In this document: positions 1 through 8,863 of the stretch, one piece after another | Layout of the letters: each line of letters begins with the position of its first letter | How positions within the stretch are numbered: the stretch's first letter is position 1 | Source of the DNA: DATBGO01 sp963695645 | Lineage (GTDB): Bacteria; Actinomycetota; Actinomycetes; Streptosporangiales; Streptosporangiaceae | Direction of reading: 5' to 3' | NCBI GenBank assembly: GCA_963695645.1 | Contig: CAVOHC010000012.1 | Coordinates: 1,488,001 to 1,552,000, forward strand | DNA length: 64,000 bases | Program-made: the position numbers and the translations under genes | Notes under the pieces: model-generated | Database searches by the model: none | Told to the model about the DNA's origin: nothing | The model's input: only the letters and a program-made list of their open reading frames with translations

Positions 1-409
1 CCTCGCTCGATCCGGTGGTCGAGCAGCCCGGTGCGATGATCCCCGGGTGGCCGGCGCCGCTCGCTGGCGCGTGCCACAGGTGAGCGAGGATGTTCACGCA
101 GCGCCGCTCGAGCTCGGCGGTCTGCGGGTACTCGTCCTTGTCGATCATGTTCTTGTCGAAGCACTCGGCCATCAGCTGCTGAGCTTGTGGCTCCATCCAG
201 GTCGTCACGAACGTGGCGAGGTTCAGCCGTGCGTTGCCGTCCAGGATGAGCTCGTCGCGGACCACCTGCAAGGCGGTGTCGGGCAGCATCCCGCGGCGCG
301 GCATCTGGTAACGCGGCACCTGGTGTCCCTGCTCGCGCACATAGATCGGGTTGATGTCGAGATCGGCAGACTCGGCTGCGTTCTCGTCGACCTCGCGGTG
401 CAGTGGCAT
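1..409 (-). CDS. gadB: Glutamate decarboxylase, N-terminal part (runs off left edge)
   Basis: PLP-dependent enzyme converting glutamate to GABA and CO2 while consuming a proton (acid resistance, GABA supply). About 136 N-terminal residues are visible from an ATG preceded by GGAGCG. Family blocks include LDGNARLNLATFVTTWMEP, FDKNMIDKDEYPQ, RCVNILAHLWHAP and the start of the TTGSSE block that lies in front of the active site. The PLP lysine lies beyond the window edge, so activity cannot be judged. It reads in the same direction as the reductase upstream, 52 bases away. Family assignment is firm because the conserved blocks are nearly continuous. Confidence 0.93.
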   Translation of the reverse strand, partial: MPLHREVDENAAESADLDINPIYVREQGHQVPRYQMPRRGMLPDTALQVVRDELILDGNARLNLATFVTTWMEPQAQQLMAECFDKNMIDKDEYPQTAELERRCVNILAHLWHAPASGAGHPGIIAPGCSTTGSSE

Positions 410-461
410 TCATCGCTCCGATTCGCTATCCGGGCGGGACGGCACGGGCCGTCGTCGCGCG

Positions 462-1295
462 TTAATCCGCCTCGGTCCGCAGGTATCTGCAGAGCAGGTG
501 GCCGCTGTCCTCGAGGACGTGGGCGAGCAGCATGCCGGTAGGCCCCGCCTGCCCGGGCGGCCCGGCACCATCCGCCCGGGTGCCGCCCGGCGGCACCGTG
601 AGGATCCGGGGCGCCCGGCCGCCCGCCAGGACGGGGCTTACCGTCAGGCACAGCTCATCGAGCAGGCCGGCCGCGACGATCTGCCCGAGCAGCCGCGGGC
701 CTCCCTCGGTGAGCACCCGCAGGTACCCGCGCTCGGCCAGCGCCTCGATGATCGCTGTGGGCCTGACCAGGTCGGGCCCGGCCACGATCACATCGGCGTT
801 CCTTGCCGCGGCGGACCGCAGGCCGGGCGGCGCCGCCTCGGAGGTCAACACGATCGTCCGTGCCTGCCCGGGCCCGGTAGCGAGCAGCGGGCCATCAGGC
901 TCCAGGCCGGCCATCCGGCTGGACAGCACGGCGATCGGCGGCGTCGGGGGCCGGGCCCGGAGCGACGGCCAGGTCTCCTCCGGCCGCACCGGCCGGTAGC
1001 GCTCGATCCGCGCGGTTCCCGCGCCCACCAGGATCACGTCGGCCAGGCTGCGGAGGACGCTGAAGACCACGCGATCGGCGCTGCCGGACAGGCCGCCCGA
1101 CCGCCCGTCCAGCGATGCCGCGCCGTCGGCGCTGGTGACCATGTTCGCGCGCACCCACGGCCTGCCGGCGCCGGGGCCGGCCGCCGGGTAAGGGTAGAGC
1201 CCGGCGATGGCGGCGAGGCCTGCCTGCCCGCCTGGTCCGTGCGTCGGCTCGCTGATCTCGCGCGCGCGGGCTGCCGCTGGATGAATCTGCCGCAC
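462..1295 (-). CDS. Pyrimidine reductase family protein (RibD C-terminal domain)
   Basis: A 277-residue protein with one RibD_C/dihydrofolate-reductase-like fold and no deaminase domain. Visible motifs are RANMVTSADGAASL near residue 50 (substrate and NADPH binding), DRVVFSVLRSLADVILVGAGTAR, and VLTEGGPRLLGQ near residue 195 (NADPH binding). Stand-alone proteins of this type are common in actinobacteria and are annotated as riboflavin-pathway or pyrimidine reductases; the real substrate is not known. The start used is a GTG with no strong ribosome-binding site, and the first 40 residues are poorly conserved in type, so the true start could be internal. No riboflavin genes lie nearby. Confidence 0.8.
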   Translation of the reverse strand: MRQIHPAAARAREISEPTHGPGGQAGLAAIAGLYPYPAAGPGAGRPWVRANMVTSADGAASLDGRSGGLSGSADRVVFSVLRSLADVILVGAGTARIERYRPVRPEETWPSLRARPPTPPIAVLSSRMAGLEPDGPLLATGPGQARTIVLTSEAAPPGLRSAAARNADVIVAGPDLVRPTAIIEALAERGYLRVLTEGGPRLLGQIVAAGLLDELCLTVSPVLAGGRAPRILTVPPGGTRADGAGPPGQAGPTGMLLAHVLEDSGHLLCRYLRTEAD

Positions 1296-1333
1296 GGGAT
1301 GCAGTCAACCAGAACGGCTGACGCGGCTGCAGG

Positions 1334-1351
1334 CCGACACGAAAGTGTCGG
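1334..1351. terminator. Small perfect hairpin after glgX
   Basis: CCGACAC-GAAA-GTGTCGG: a 7-bp perfect stem closed by a GNRA tetraloop in the 102-base gap between glgX and the reductase gene. There is no T-tract. It is probably an RNA 3'-end or transcription-pausing hairpin for the minus-strand glgX transcript. Confidence 0.4.
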
Positions 1352-1397
1352 GCGATCAGCTAGCGCGGGGGCGCCGCCAGCTTCCAGCCGGCGGCCG

Positions 1398-3647
1398 CTA
1401 GCGCCGTACCGCGGCCGGCCGCCTGCCCGGCAACGGCGGTGCCGCGGCCGGCCGCTGGCCGGTGGCAGCGGAAACGCCGACGCCGCGCATAACGATGATG
1501 GACCGGCCGGTCACTTCGACGGTGCGCCCGACACGCCGGGCGCCGACCCGGCGTTGCCGGGCGGCCGGACCTGACCGGCTGCGCGGCCCGGGTGCCCGCG
1601 GCGTCGCGGCGGTGTCGATGGCTATCTCCCATTCGTCGCCGAACCGGCCGCCGGGCAGGGTGAACCTGACCGGCTCGCTGTGCGCGTTAAAGAGCAGCAG
1701 GAAGTCGTTATCGCGTACCTTGTCGCCATGCGGTGCGGGCTCGGTGATCGCATTACCATTCAGGAACACGGCCAGCGACCTCGCATAACCGGAATTCCAG
1801 TCATTGTTTGTCATCTCATGCCCGGCCGGGGCGAGCCAGATGATGTCCTGCAGATCGACATCGCCTGGGGGAATGGCGGTCGGCAGACCGCTGAAGAACC
1901 GGCGCCGCCTGAACACCGGGTGCCGGCGCCGCAGTTCCGACAGCGCGCGGGTGAAATCAAGCAGATCCTGCTGTTTGTCAGCGTTCTCCCAGTCCACCCA
2001 GGACAGCTCGTTGTCCTGGCAGTAGGCGTTGTTATTGCCCTGCTGGCTGCGGCCCATCTCATCACCAGCCGTCAGCATCGGCACGCCCTGCGAACAGAAG
2101 AGCGTGACCAGGAAGTTCCTGACCTGGCGGGCCCTGAGCTCATTGACTGTCGGCTCCTCCGTCGGGCCCTCGGCGCCGCAGTTCCAGGAACGGTTATCAT
2201 CAGTGCCGTCGCGGCCGTCCTCGCCATTGACATCGTTGTGTTTCTGGTTGTAGCTGACCAGGTCGTGCAGCGTGAACCCGTCGTGGCAGGTCACGAAGTT
2301 CACCGACGCGACAGGGCGCCGTGCGCTCGTCTCGTAGAGATCGCTGGAGCCGGTCAGCCGGTAGGCGAATTCAGGCAGCGTGGCGGGCTCGCCGCGCCAC
2401 AGATCGCGTACCGTGTCGCGGTACTTGCCGTTCCACTCGGTCCACAGCGGCGGGAAATTGCCGACCTGATAGCCGCCCTCGCCGACGTCCCATGGCTCGG
2501 CGATCAGCTTGACCTGGGAGACGACCGGGTCCTGCTGGACCAGGTCGAAGAAGGTCGCCAGCCGGTCTACGTGATGCAGCTCGCGTGCCAGCGCCGAGGC
2601 CAGGTCGAAGCGAAACCCGTCCACGTGCATGTCAAGGATCCAGTACCGGAGCGAATCCATGATGAGCTGCAGCGCGTGCGGGTGCCTGACGTTGAGGCTG
2701 TTGCCGCAGCCGGTGTAGTCGAGGTACACCGCCGGGTCGTCGTCGGCGAGCTGGTAGTAGGCGGCGTTGTCGATGCCGCGGAACGACAGGGTCGGGCCGA
2801 GCGCGCCGGACTCCGCGGTGTGGTTGTAGACGACATCGAGGATCACTTCGATGCCCGCCTGGTGCAAGGCCCTGACCATGGCCTTGAACTCGGCCACCTG
2901 CCCGTCGGTGTCGGCGGTCGAGGCATAGGCGTTGTGCGGAGCGAGGAAGGCGATCGTGTTGTATCCCCAGTAATTGGTCAGCCCGCGCTCGGCAAGCCCG
3001 GGCTCAGGCACGAACTGGTGCACGGGCATCAGCTCGATGGCCGTGACGCCCAGCTGCGTCAGGTGCTCGAGGACAGCGGGATGAGCCAGGCCCGCATAGG
3101 TGCCGCGCTGGTCAGGCGGCACCTCGGGGTGGCGCAGGGTCAGGCCGCGCACATGCGCCTCGTAGATCAGCGTCTCGTGGTAGGCCGTTCGCGGCGGCCG
3201 GTCCTCGGCCCAGTCGAAGTACGGGCTGATGACCAGGTTCCTCGGCATGTAGGCAGCGCTGTCGTCTGAGTTGACGCCCGCCCAGTCACCCGGGGGGTAG
3301 GAGTACAGCGATTCATGCCAGCGGACCTGGCCGGCGACCGCCTTGCCGTAGGGATCGAGCAGCAGCTTGGCCGGGTTGCAGCGATGGCCGCGGCCGGGTT
3401 CGTACGGGCCGTGGACCCGGTAGGCGTAACGCTGGCCGGGGCCCACATCAGGCAGGTAGCAATGCCATACCAGGCCGTCCACCTCGGTGAGCGGGACTCG
3501 GGTCTCCGGTTCCGCGCCGCCCGGGGTGCCGGAGCCGAACAAGCACAGCTCGACCCGCTCGGCGATTTCGGAGAACAGCGCGAAATTGGTCCCCGACCCA
3601 TCCCACGTCGCACCGAGCGGGTAAGCATTTCCTGGCCAGACGCGCAT
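1398..3647 (-). CDS. glgX: Glycogen debranching enzyme (isoamylase type, GH13_11)
   Basis: Hydrolyses alpha-1,6 branch points of phosphorylase-trimmed glycogen in the cytoplasm. The 749-residue protein has an N-terminal CBM48-like region (WPGNAYPLGATWDGSGTNFA, first 100 residues), then a GH13 barrel with DVVYNHTAE, DGFRFDLASAL (catalytic nucleophile Asp), IAEPWDVGEGGYQVG (acid/base Glu) and NFVTCHDGFTLHDLVSYNQ. The last 60 or so residues are Pro/Arg/Ala-rich and look like C-terminal read-on into non-conserved sequence. It lies 9 bases downstream of the acyl-CoA dehydrogenase gene on the same strand and may be co-transcribed with it. Confidence 0.95.
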   Translation of the reverse strand: MRVWPGNAYPLGATWDGSGTNFALFSEIAERVELCLFGSGTPGGAEPETRVPLTEVDGLVWHCYLPDVGPGQRYAYRVHGPYEPGRGHRCNPAKLLLDPYGKAVAGQVRWHESLYSYPPGDWAGVNSDDSAAYMPRNLVISPYFDWAEDRPPRTAYHETLIYEAHVRGLTLRHPEVPPDQRGTYAGLAHPAVLEHLTQLGVTAIELMPVHQFVPEPGLAERGLTNYWGYNTIAFLAPHNAYASTADTDGQVAEFKAMVRALHQAGIEVILDVVYNHTAESGALGPTLSFRGIDNAAYYQLADDDPAVYLDYTGCGNSLNVRHPHALQLIMDSLRYWILDMHVDGFRFDLASALARELHHVDRLATFFDLVQQDPVVSQVKLIAEPWDVGEGGYQVGNFPPLWTEWNGKYRDTVRDLWRGEPATLPEFAYRLTGSSDLYETSARRPVASVNFVTCHDGFTLHDLVSYNQKHNDVNGEDGRDGTDDNRSWNCGAEGPTEEPTVNELRARQVRNFLVTLFCSQGVPMLTAGDEMGRSQQGNNNAYCQDNELSWVDWENADKQQDLLDFTRALSELRRRHPVFRRRRFFSGLPTAIPPGDVDLQDIIWLAPAGHEMTNNDWNSGYARSLAVFLNGNAITEPAPHGDKVRDNDFLLLFNAHSEPVRFTLPGGRFGDEWEIAIDTAATPRAPGPRSRSGPAARQRRVGARRVGRTVEVTGRSIIVMRGVGVSAATGQRPAAAPPLPGRRPAAVRR

Positions 3648-3656
3648 CCGCCGACC

Positions 3657-5360
3657 TTACCCGGGAATGGCGGCGCTGGCGCGGCGCAGGACGGGCGCGA
3701 GGTCAAGCCCGTCCGGCAGCATCCCGAACGGGGTGCCAGGACCGCCTGCGGCAGCAGGGCCGAGCCTGGAGGCGCAGAAGGCATCGGCGACGGCCGGCGG
3801 CGCGTACCGGACCAGCAGCGCCGCGGCCGCCGCGACCGCGATCGTGGCAGCTAGCCGCCTTGCCGCCAGCTGCGCGGCAGGGTCGGCTGCGACGCCTGCC
3901 AGCAGGCCTGATCCGGCGCCGGTGTCCGTGAGCAGCTGCCGGAGCGCGCCGATCGCCTGATCGAGCCGCCAGTCCCCGCCGCTGGCCTGGTCAACCTCGG
4001 CGAGCAGTGCGTCGGCACAGTCAGCCGACCTGGACAGTGCGCGCAGCACGTCAAGGGCAGTTACATTGCCTGATCCTTCCCAGACCGAGTTGAGCGGAGC
4101 GTCCCGGTACAGCCGCGGCAGGCCGGACTCCTCGACATAGCCATTGCCGCCCAGGCACTCCAGCGCCTCGCCGGTCACCGCCGGCGTCCGCTTGCACACC
4201 CAGAACTTGGCCGCAGGCAGCGCGACCCGCAGCAGCGCGGCCTCGGCCGCGTCGCCACGGGCGGCGCGGTCGGCGGCACCGGCGAGCCGGATCGCCAGCG
4301 CGGTGGCGGCCTCGGCCTCCAGCGCCAGGTCAGCCAGCACGCTGGTCATGAGCGGGTGCGAGACGAGGGCGCGGCCGAAGGACTGGCGGAAGACCGCGTG
4401 ATGGACTGCGGCGACGCACGCCTGCCGGATGGCGGCGGCGCTGCCGAGCACGCAGTCCAGGCGGGTGGCGCTGACCATCTCGATGATCGTCGGGACGCCG
4501 CGGCCAGGCTCGCCCACCCGCCAGGCGAACGCGCCGGCGTACTCCACCTCGGCCGAGGCATTCGACCGGTTGCCGAGCTTGTCCTTGAGCCGCTGGATGC
4601 GCATCGCGTTGCGGTTCCCATCGGGCAGCACCCGGGGAAGCAGAAAGCAGGTAAGGCCTTCCGGGGCCTGGGCGAGGACCAGGAACAGGTCGGACATCGG
4701 CGCTGAGCAGAACCATTTGTGGCCGGTCAGCAGGTACTCGCCGGCCGCCGTGGGCACCGCGCGGGTGGTGCCCGCCCGGACGTCGGACCCGCCCTGCTTT
4801 TCCGTCATGGCCATGCCGGCCAGCAGGCCCGCCTTGCCGGCCGGGACGCTCAGGCCCGGGTCATAGACCGTAGCCGCAAGCAGCGGCTCGAATCGCGCGG
4901 CCAGGGCGGGCTCGCGGCGCAGCGCGGGGACGGCCGCATAGGTCATCGAGATCGGGCAGCCGTGCCCGGCCTCTGCTTGCGTCCAGACGTAGAACCCGGC
5001 TGCGCGGGCGACGTGCGCGCCCGGGGCTGCGTCCGCCCATGGCGCGGCGTGCAGGCCGTGGCTGACCGCGACCGTCATCAGCTGGTGCCATGCGGGGTGG
5101 AACTCGACCTCGTCAATCCGGTTCCCGTACCTGTCATGGCTGCGCAGCACCGGCGGGTGCTCGTTCGCCAGGCGGGCCTGGTCCTGGGTGGCGGCCGCCC
5201 CGGCCAGGATGCCGAGCTCGTGCAGCCCGGCGGCGGCCCAGGCGGCGCCCTCCCGCGCGACGGCCTCAAGCAGCGCCTGATCACTGGCCACGTCGTGGCC
5301 GGTCAGCGGCGGGACCTGGTTTGATACCTGGTGGGTTGCCTGCCCGGCAGGGGTGGTCAT
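3657..5360 (-). CDS. Acyl-CoA dehydrogenase, AidB/isovaleryl-type
   Basis: FAD-dependent acyl-CoA dehydrogenase of the long AidB-like subgroup (567 residues). Diagnostic sequences are MAMTEKQGGSDVRAGTTRA around residue 180, GHKWFCSAPMSDLFLVLAQ, LKDKLGNRSNASAEVEY, and the C-terminal ECLGGNGYVEESGLPRLYRD followed by NSVWEGSGN. AidB of E. coli is linked to protection from DNA alkylation, but most actinobacterial relatives have no tested role, so the substrate is open. It lies 29 bases downstream of cysH and 9 bases upstream of glgX, suggesting a minus-strand transcription unit without an obvious shared pathway. Confidence 0.9.
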   Translation of the reverse strand: MTTPAGQATHQVSNQVPPLTGHDVASDQALLEAVAREGAAWAAAGLHELGILAGAAATQDQARLANEHPPVLRSHDRYGNRIDEVEFHPAWHQLMTVAVSHGLHAAPWADAAPGAHVARAAGFYVWTQAEAGHGCPISMTYAAVPALRREPALAARFEPLLAATVYDPGLSVPAGKAGLLAGMAMTEKQGGSDVRAGTTRAVPTAAGEYLLTGHKWFCSAPMSDLFLVLAQAPEGLTCFLLPRVLPDGNRNAMRIQRLKDKLGNRSNASAEVEYAGAFAWRVGEPGRGVPTIIEMVSATRLDCVLGSAAAIRQACVAAVHHAVFRQSFGRALVSHPLMTSVLADLALEAEAATALAIRLAGAADRAARGDAAEAALLRVALPAAKFWVCKRTPAVTGEALECLGGNGYVEESGLPRLYRDAPLNSVWEGSGNVTALDVLRALSRSADCADALLAEVDQASGGDWRLDQAIGALRQLLTDTGAGSGLLAGVAADPAAQLAARRLAATIAVAAAAALLVRYAPPAVADAFCASRLGPAAAGGPGTPFGMLPDGLDLAPVLRRASAAIPG

Positions 5361-5389
5361 GTGCTGCTCCTCCGGTCAGCCGGACCGCG

Positions 5390-6151
5390 TCAGCCGTGAA
5401 TGCCGCACTCGGTCTTGGCCGTCCCTGCCCAGCGCCCGCTCCGCGGATCCGCGCCTGCCTCGACCCGCACCGTGCAGGTCCGGCAGCCGACCGACGGGTA
5501 CCCGTCGTAGACGAGCGGGTTGACGAGCACGCCATGCTCGGCGATGTACGCGTCCACCTGCTGCTGCGTCCAATCCACGATCGGGTTGACTTTCACCATC
5601 TCCCGGCGGGCATCCCACTGCACCACCCTGGTGTCGCTGCGGGCGTGCGTCTCCTCGCTGCGGACGCCGGTGATCCAGGCGTCATAAGGCCCGAGAGCCT
5701 GCTCAAGCGGGACGACTTTGCGCAGGTAGCAGCAGAGATCAGGATTGCGGCCATAGAGCCGGGCGCCGAGTTCGGCGTCCTGCTCGGCGACCGTCCTGGT
5801 GGGCGTCACGTTGATCACGTTGACCGGGTAGACCGACGAGACCGCGTCCCTGGTCCCGATGGTCTCAGGAAAGTGGTAGCCGGTGTCGAGGAAGAGGACG
5901 TCGATTCCCGGCATGATCCGGGACGCGAGGTCAATGATCACGGCATCGGTCATGGAGGACGTGATGCACAGGCGGCCGCCGAACGTATCGGCAGCCCATC
6001 TGAGCACGTCATCCGCGAGCGCGCCGGCGAGATCATCTGCTGCCCTGGCGGCAAGCCGCTCCATGTCGATGACTGCCTCCTCGCGGGCGTCGACCGCGGG
6101 CTCCGGGCCGGCCGGGATCCCGGGCCCTCCGGGCCCGGCGGCGGCGGGCAT
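5390..6151 (-). CDS. cysH: Assimilatory adenylyl-sulfate (APS) reductase
   Basis: Reduces activated sulfate to sulfite in cysteine biosynthesis. A [4Fe-4S] APS-type enzyme rather than a PAPS-only one is indicated by the cysteine pairs NPDLCCYLRKV and VGCRTCTV. The catalytic C-terminal ECGIHG ends the protein; SSMTDAVIIDL and LFLDTGYHFPET form the nucleotide-binding part. The start chosen here is an ATG preceded by GACGAGGTG (about 253 residues). A later ATG at 6064 would give 224 residues, nearer the conserved core. The open frame also extends upstream through a short repeat, but that part has no coding character. No other sulfate-assimilation gene is adjacent. Confidence 0.92.
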   Translation of the reverse strand: MPAAAGPGGPGIPAGPEPAVDAREEAVIDMERLAARAADDLAGALADDVLRWAADTFGGRLCITSSMTDAVIIDLASRIMPGIDVLFLDTGYHFPETIGTRDAVSSVYPVNVINVTPTRTVAEQDAELGARLYGRNPDLCCYLRKVVPLEQALGPYDAWITGVRSEETHARSDTRVVQWDARREMVKVNPIVDWTQQQVDAYIAEHGVLVNPLVYDGYPSVGCRTCTVRVEAGADPRSGRWAGTAKTECGIHG

Positions 6152-6772
6152 CACCTCGTCTGCCCTGACCCGGGACAGCCTAGCCGTACCGCCGCTGGTG
6201 CGGAACGCACTCGCGGATAGCCTCCCCGCGAGCTGCCCTGGCGTGTCACATCTGCCGCCCGGGAGCGGGCGAACCAGATCACGCCGCCTGCCACGCAAGC
6301 CGGACGAGTCACGAATGTCCTCCCAACTCCGACTCCGCCACGGTGGCTGCCCGTGGCTACTGTGTTCCCCATAGCCCCCGTGTCTGCCCGTGGCTACGAT
6401 GTCTCCGTGGCACGATGTCTCCGTGGCTACGATGTCTCCGCCGTGCGCAACCCGTCGCAGGCGCCGGGTATTCCGCACCGCACGGGCTCAGCCCTGGCGG
6501 ATCCAGCCGGCAACGGGCTCCGTAGCCGAGGTACGCGCCTGATGCTGGCAATCGCACCAGTTGCGCCCGGGACAGTCGGCGTGCCGCTGATCCCGGCAAG
6601 GCTTGCAGACCACGCCACTTATTCTCCCGTGCGCGGAACCGGCGGCGCTGTCCGGGTGCCGGATTAGGCGCCGCCGTGCCGGTGAGGGCCAGCCGACGCG
6701 CGCAGGCCGGGGAGCTTGTCCCTGAGTCAGGGCCGCACCGGCCGCCCTGGCGCTGGGCGGGCGGGGTGCAGG
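6152..6772. other. Gene-free stretch between cysH and whiB
   Basis: About 620 bases without a convincing gene. It holds the leader of cysH, the small tandem repeat at 6390-6439 and the sequence downstream of whiB. Several short open frames cross it in both directions, but none has a ribosome-binding site plus recognisable sequence. Confidence 0.5.
6390..6439. repeat. Three tandem copies of a 16-17 bp unit upstream of cysH
   Basis: GTGGCTACGATGTCTCC at 6390-6406 and 6423-6439, with a one-base-shorter copy (GTGGCACGATGTCTCC) at 6407-6422. A degenerate GTGGCTAC copy precedes it near 6353. The array lies 240-290 bases upstream of the cysH start, in an otherwise gene-free stretch (6152-6772). No function can be read from it. 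Confidence 0.75.
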
Positions 6773-7072
6773 TCAGGCCGCGTTCGCCCGGCGCATCCTG
6801 CGGCGCCGCTCAGCCGAGCGCTCATCCTCGTTCAGGCCGCCCCAGGTCCCGTACTTCTCCGGGCGGCCCACTGCGTAGCCAAGGCATTCGGCGCGTACCG
6901 GGCACGCGGCGCAGACAGCCTTCGCCTTGCGCTCGCGGATATCACGCTCCGGCTGCCGCTCGCCATCTGGACCGAAGAACAACACGACGTCCCGGCCGCG
7001 GCAGGCAGCGTCGTCTTGCCAGCCCCAATTCGGCCGTTGCATGACAACGGCCTGGCGGCGTACTTCAGACAT
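6773..7072 (-). CDS. WhiB-family iron-sulfur transcription factor
   Basis: A 99-residue Wbl protein. The four [4Fe-4S]-binding cysteines are at residues 24 (DDAACRG), 54, 57 and 63 (CAACPVRAEC). They are followed by the GTWGG turn (residues 75-79) and a basic ERRRRMRR tail for DNA contact. Wbl proteins act with the principal sigma factor and respond to redox or NO. The ATG is preceded by GAGGAGAG at a good distance. The sequence alone does not place it in a particular WhiB subclass. Confidence 0.95.
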   Translation of the reverse strand: MSEVRRQAVVMQRPNWGWQDDAACRGRDVVLFFGPDGERQPERDIRERKAKAVCAACPVRAECLGYAVGRPEKYGTWGGLNEDERSAERRRRMRRANAA

Positions 7073-7141
7073 CGTTAGCTCTCCTCAACCCAGCTCACCG
7101 TAACTTCCTCGCCCCAGCGGAGCGTCCGGCTCGCTGGACCC

Positions 7142-7147
7142 TATAAT
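7142..7147. promoter_or_regulatory. TATAAT box in the whiB / hypothetical-gene divergent region
   Basis: A perfect TATAAT (plus strand) sits in the 343-base region between the divergent whiB and the plus-strand gene at 7416. No good -35 hexamer stands 17 bases upstream, so it may be an extended or regulator-dependent promoter, or chance. Apart from this I see no other clear signal in 7073-7415. Confidence 0.35.
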
Positions 7148-7415
7148 CTCGCGTGATGCGGCATTCGCCCCGTCGCATATGCAACGCGCTACCCCATCGT
7201 GGTGTTCCCGCGGCACGGGGCATCGCGGAACGTGAACCGGCAGCCACACAGCCGGCCAGGTCAGCGAGCCGACGCTTATCATGCCATCCGCCCGGTGGCC
7301 GCGAGGCTGGATCGGCAAACTAACCCGCTGCCACACTACCCGGATGCGGCCGACTCATCACCAGGATGCGGCCGACCCGTCAGCAACTAGACAAATCAGC
7401 TGCTTCAGGGTCACC

Positions 7416-8048
7416 ATGGGCAGCATGTCGGCATCGGACGCGGCACCGCTGCCCCGGCTGGGCGAGGTTTTCTTCGATATCAGGGGAAGTGCCAGGAGCC
7501 TGAGGCTGAGCTGGTATGCGGACACCGCCGTCGCGGTGTTCAGCATCTGGCAGGCGGGTACCTGCACGGGCACCTTCCGGCTGCCCATGGCTGACCTGCA
7601 AAGGATGATCGAGACGCTTCGGCAGGGGCCGGGCGGCGGCGCGCCGGACCCGCCCGCCACGGAATCCGGATACGGCACGGAACCCGGATACGGCACGGAA
7701 CCATACGGCACGGAACCATACGGCACGGAACCATACGGCACGGAACCATACGGCACGGAACGCACCCAGGCGCATTACCTGCCCGCTCCTGCCACCGGGT
7801 CCGGGTACGAGGCTGAATCCGGATACCTGCGCGATTACGCCGGAGAGCGCACTGACGTGCATTACCTGCCCGCCCCTGCCGCCGGGTCCGGCTACGAGCC
7901 TGAATCCACCGGAAGAGTCGCTGTTTCGTGGCCGCATAACGGCGAAGCCGTTCCCGGCCCGGGCCGTCCGGGCAGGGCTCCGGAATCCTTCCCGTACGGG
8001 CCGCCTGGCGCGCCTGAGCAGCAGCAGCCCAGCACGCACTGGGGCTGA
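7416..8048 (+). CDS. Hypothetical protein with YGTEP pentapeptide repeats
   Basis: About 210 residues. The N-terminal 75 residues (RSLRLSWYADTAVAVFSIW, CTGTFRLPMADLQRMIETL) form a small conserved-looking domain resembling an actinobacterial family of unknown function. The rest is low complexity: six near-identical YGTEP units around residues 85-116, then two longer repeats containing HYLPAPA-GSGYE. The start is chosen at an ATG five bases after AGGG; a second ATG three codons later is possible. The tail has no membrane segment or signal peptide and is probably disordered. Function unknown. Confidence 0.75.
   Translation: MGSMSASDAAPLPRLGEVFFDIRGSARSLRLSWYADTAVAVFSIWQAGTCTGTFRLPMADLQRMIETLRQGPGGGAPDPPATESGYGTEPGYGTEPYGTEPYGTEPYGTEPYGTERTQAHYLPAPATGSGYEAESGYLRDYAGERTDVHYLPAPAAGSGYEPESTGRVAVSWPHNGEAVPGPGRPGRAPESFPYGPPGAPEQQQPSTHWG
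7670..7762 (+). repeat. Coding tandem repeat, 15-bp unit ATACGGCACGGAACC
   Basis: One 18-bp copy (7670-7687) followed by five 15-bp copies (7688-7762), nearly identical at DNA level and encoding YGTEP. The perfect identity indicates recent slippage or recombination expansion within the gene at 7416. Confidence 0.9.
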
Positions 8049-8187
8049 TTCACCGTCAGGCCGGTCCTTCGGATGGCCTGGTTGCCTGATGGAAGCTCAA
8101 AACACTTCGTCAGGAACGTTGCCTGGGTGCCGTTAGAGGTTCCTGATGCGTGGGGATATATTTGCCTCGGGGGAAGGGGGACCACAA

Positions 8188-8526
8188 GTGGCCCAGAAAG
8201 TCTCTGTCACATTCGCATGTGACTACGATGAGAAAGAGATTCCGGACGGCGAGCACATGACACGTGCGTTCAGCCTTGACGGCCGGGACTATGAGATCGA
8301 CCTATGCGAGAAGCACAGCCAGAAGTTCGATGAGGCTGTGAAGCGGTTCGCGGACAAGGCTCGCAAGGTGAGCAACCGCATGCCGCGGCCGAAACGCAGA
8401 ACGGCGGCGCATCGCCAGCGGAGCGCCGACATTCGTGCGTGGGCTAAGCGCAGCGGGATAGATGTAAGCGATCGCGGCCGGATTCCGGCGCAGGTCATCG
8501 AGAAGTACGATGCCAGCCACCGATAG
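8188..8526 (+). CDS. lsr2: Lsr2-family nucleoid-associated protein
   Basis: Small histone-like protein (112 residues) that bridges AT-rich DNA and silences acquired genes in actinobacteria. The N-terminal dimerisation part shows VAQKVSVTF and FSLDGRDYEIDLCEKH; the C-terminal DNA-binding part shows IRAWAKRSGIDVSDRGRIP with the AT-hook-like RGR and ends VIEKYDA. The GTG start is preceded by GGAAGGGGG at 7 bases. A longer in-frame start at 8146 is unlikely because Lsr2 proteins begin with MAQKV-like sequence. It is one of probably several Lsr2 paralogues; the acidic segment CDYDEKEIPDGE differs from the classical form. Confidence 0.93.
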   Translation: MAQKVSVTFACDYDEKEIPDGEHMTRAFSLDGRDYEIDLCEKHSQKFDEAVKRFADKARKVSNRMPRPKRRTAAHRQRSADIRAWAKRSGIDVSDRGRIPAQVIEKYDASHR

Positions 8527-8863
8527 GGTGCGCGGTTGACGAACGTCTGGCCAGGGCGGCGATGCAGTGCAGCGCGCCGCCGGAGTACCCGGGCCGTAGC
8601 CGGTAGCCGCGGCGGGCGAGACGGGCGAGATGGGCGAGGGCCTTGACCGGCCAGCCACCGCCGCTGCCCTTCCGATCACGGCAAAAGCAAGCTGCCGAGC
8701 ACGACCAGGCCATAACGCCTGGAATGCGTGGTCCCGGGGGCTCGCCGAGCCTCCGGGACCACGGCCGAAAGACCTAGCGCCTGGGTGAGCCCGGAACCCG
8801 CCGAGTGGCTTGCCGGACGGCAGCACCTGGCGGTCCGCCAGGCCGGCGGTGACCAGGCCGGGA
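8527..8863. other. Gene-free stretch between convergent lsr2 and acetate transporter
   Basis: 337 bases with no supported gene. Its one clear element is the strong hairpin at 8728-8762. Confidence 0.5.
8728..8762. terminator. Strong GC hairpin between convergent genes
   Basis: GTGGTCCCGGGGGC (8728-8741) pairs with GCCTCCGGGACCAC (8749-8762) with one mismatch around a 7-base loop. It lies between the plus-strand lsr2 and the minus-strand transporter, a fitting place for a bidirectional terminator. There is no T-run, as is common in high-GC actinobacteria. Confidence 0.6.

Noticed and set aside
1680..3269. Plus-strand frame of 529 residues antisense to glgX
   Set aside because: Mirror frame of a strongly conserved GlgX gene in GC-rich DNA; its translation has no family character.
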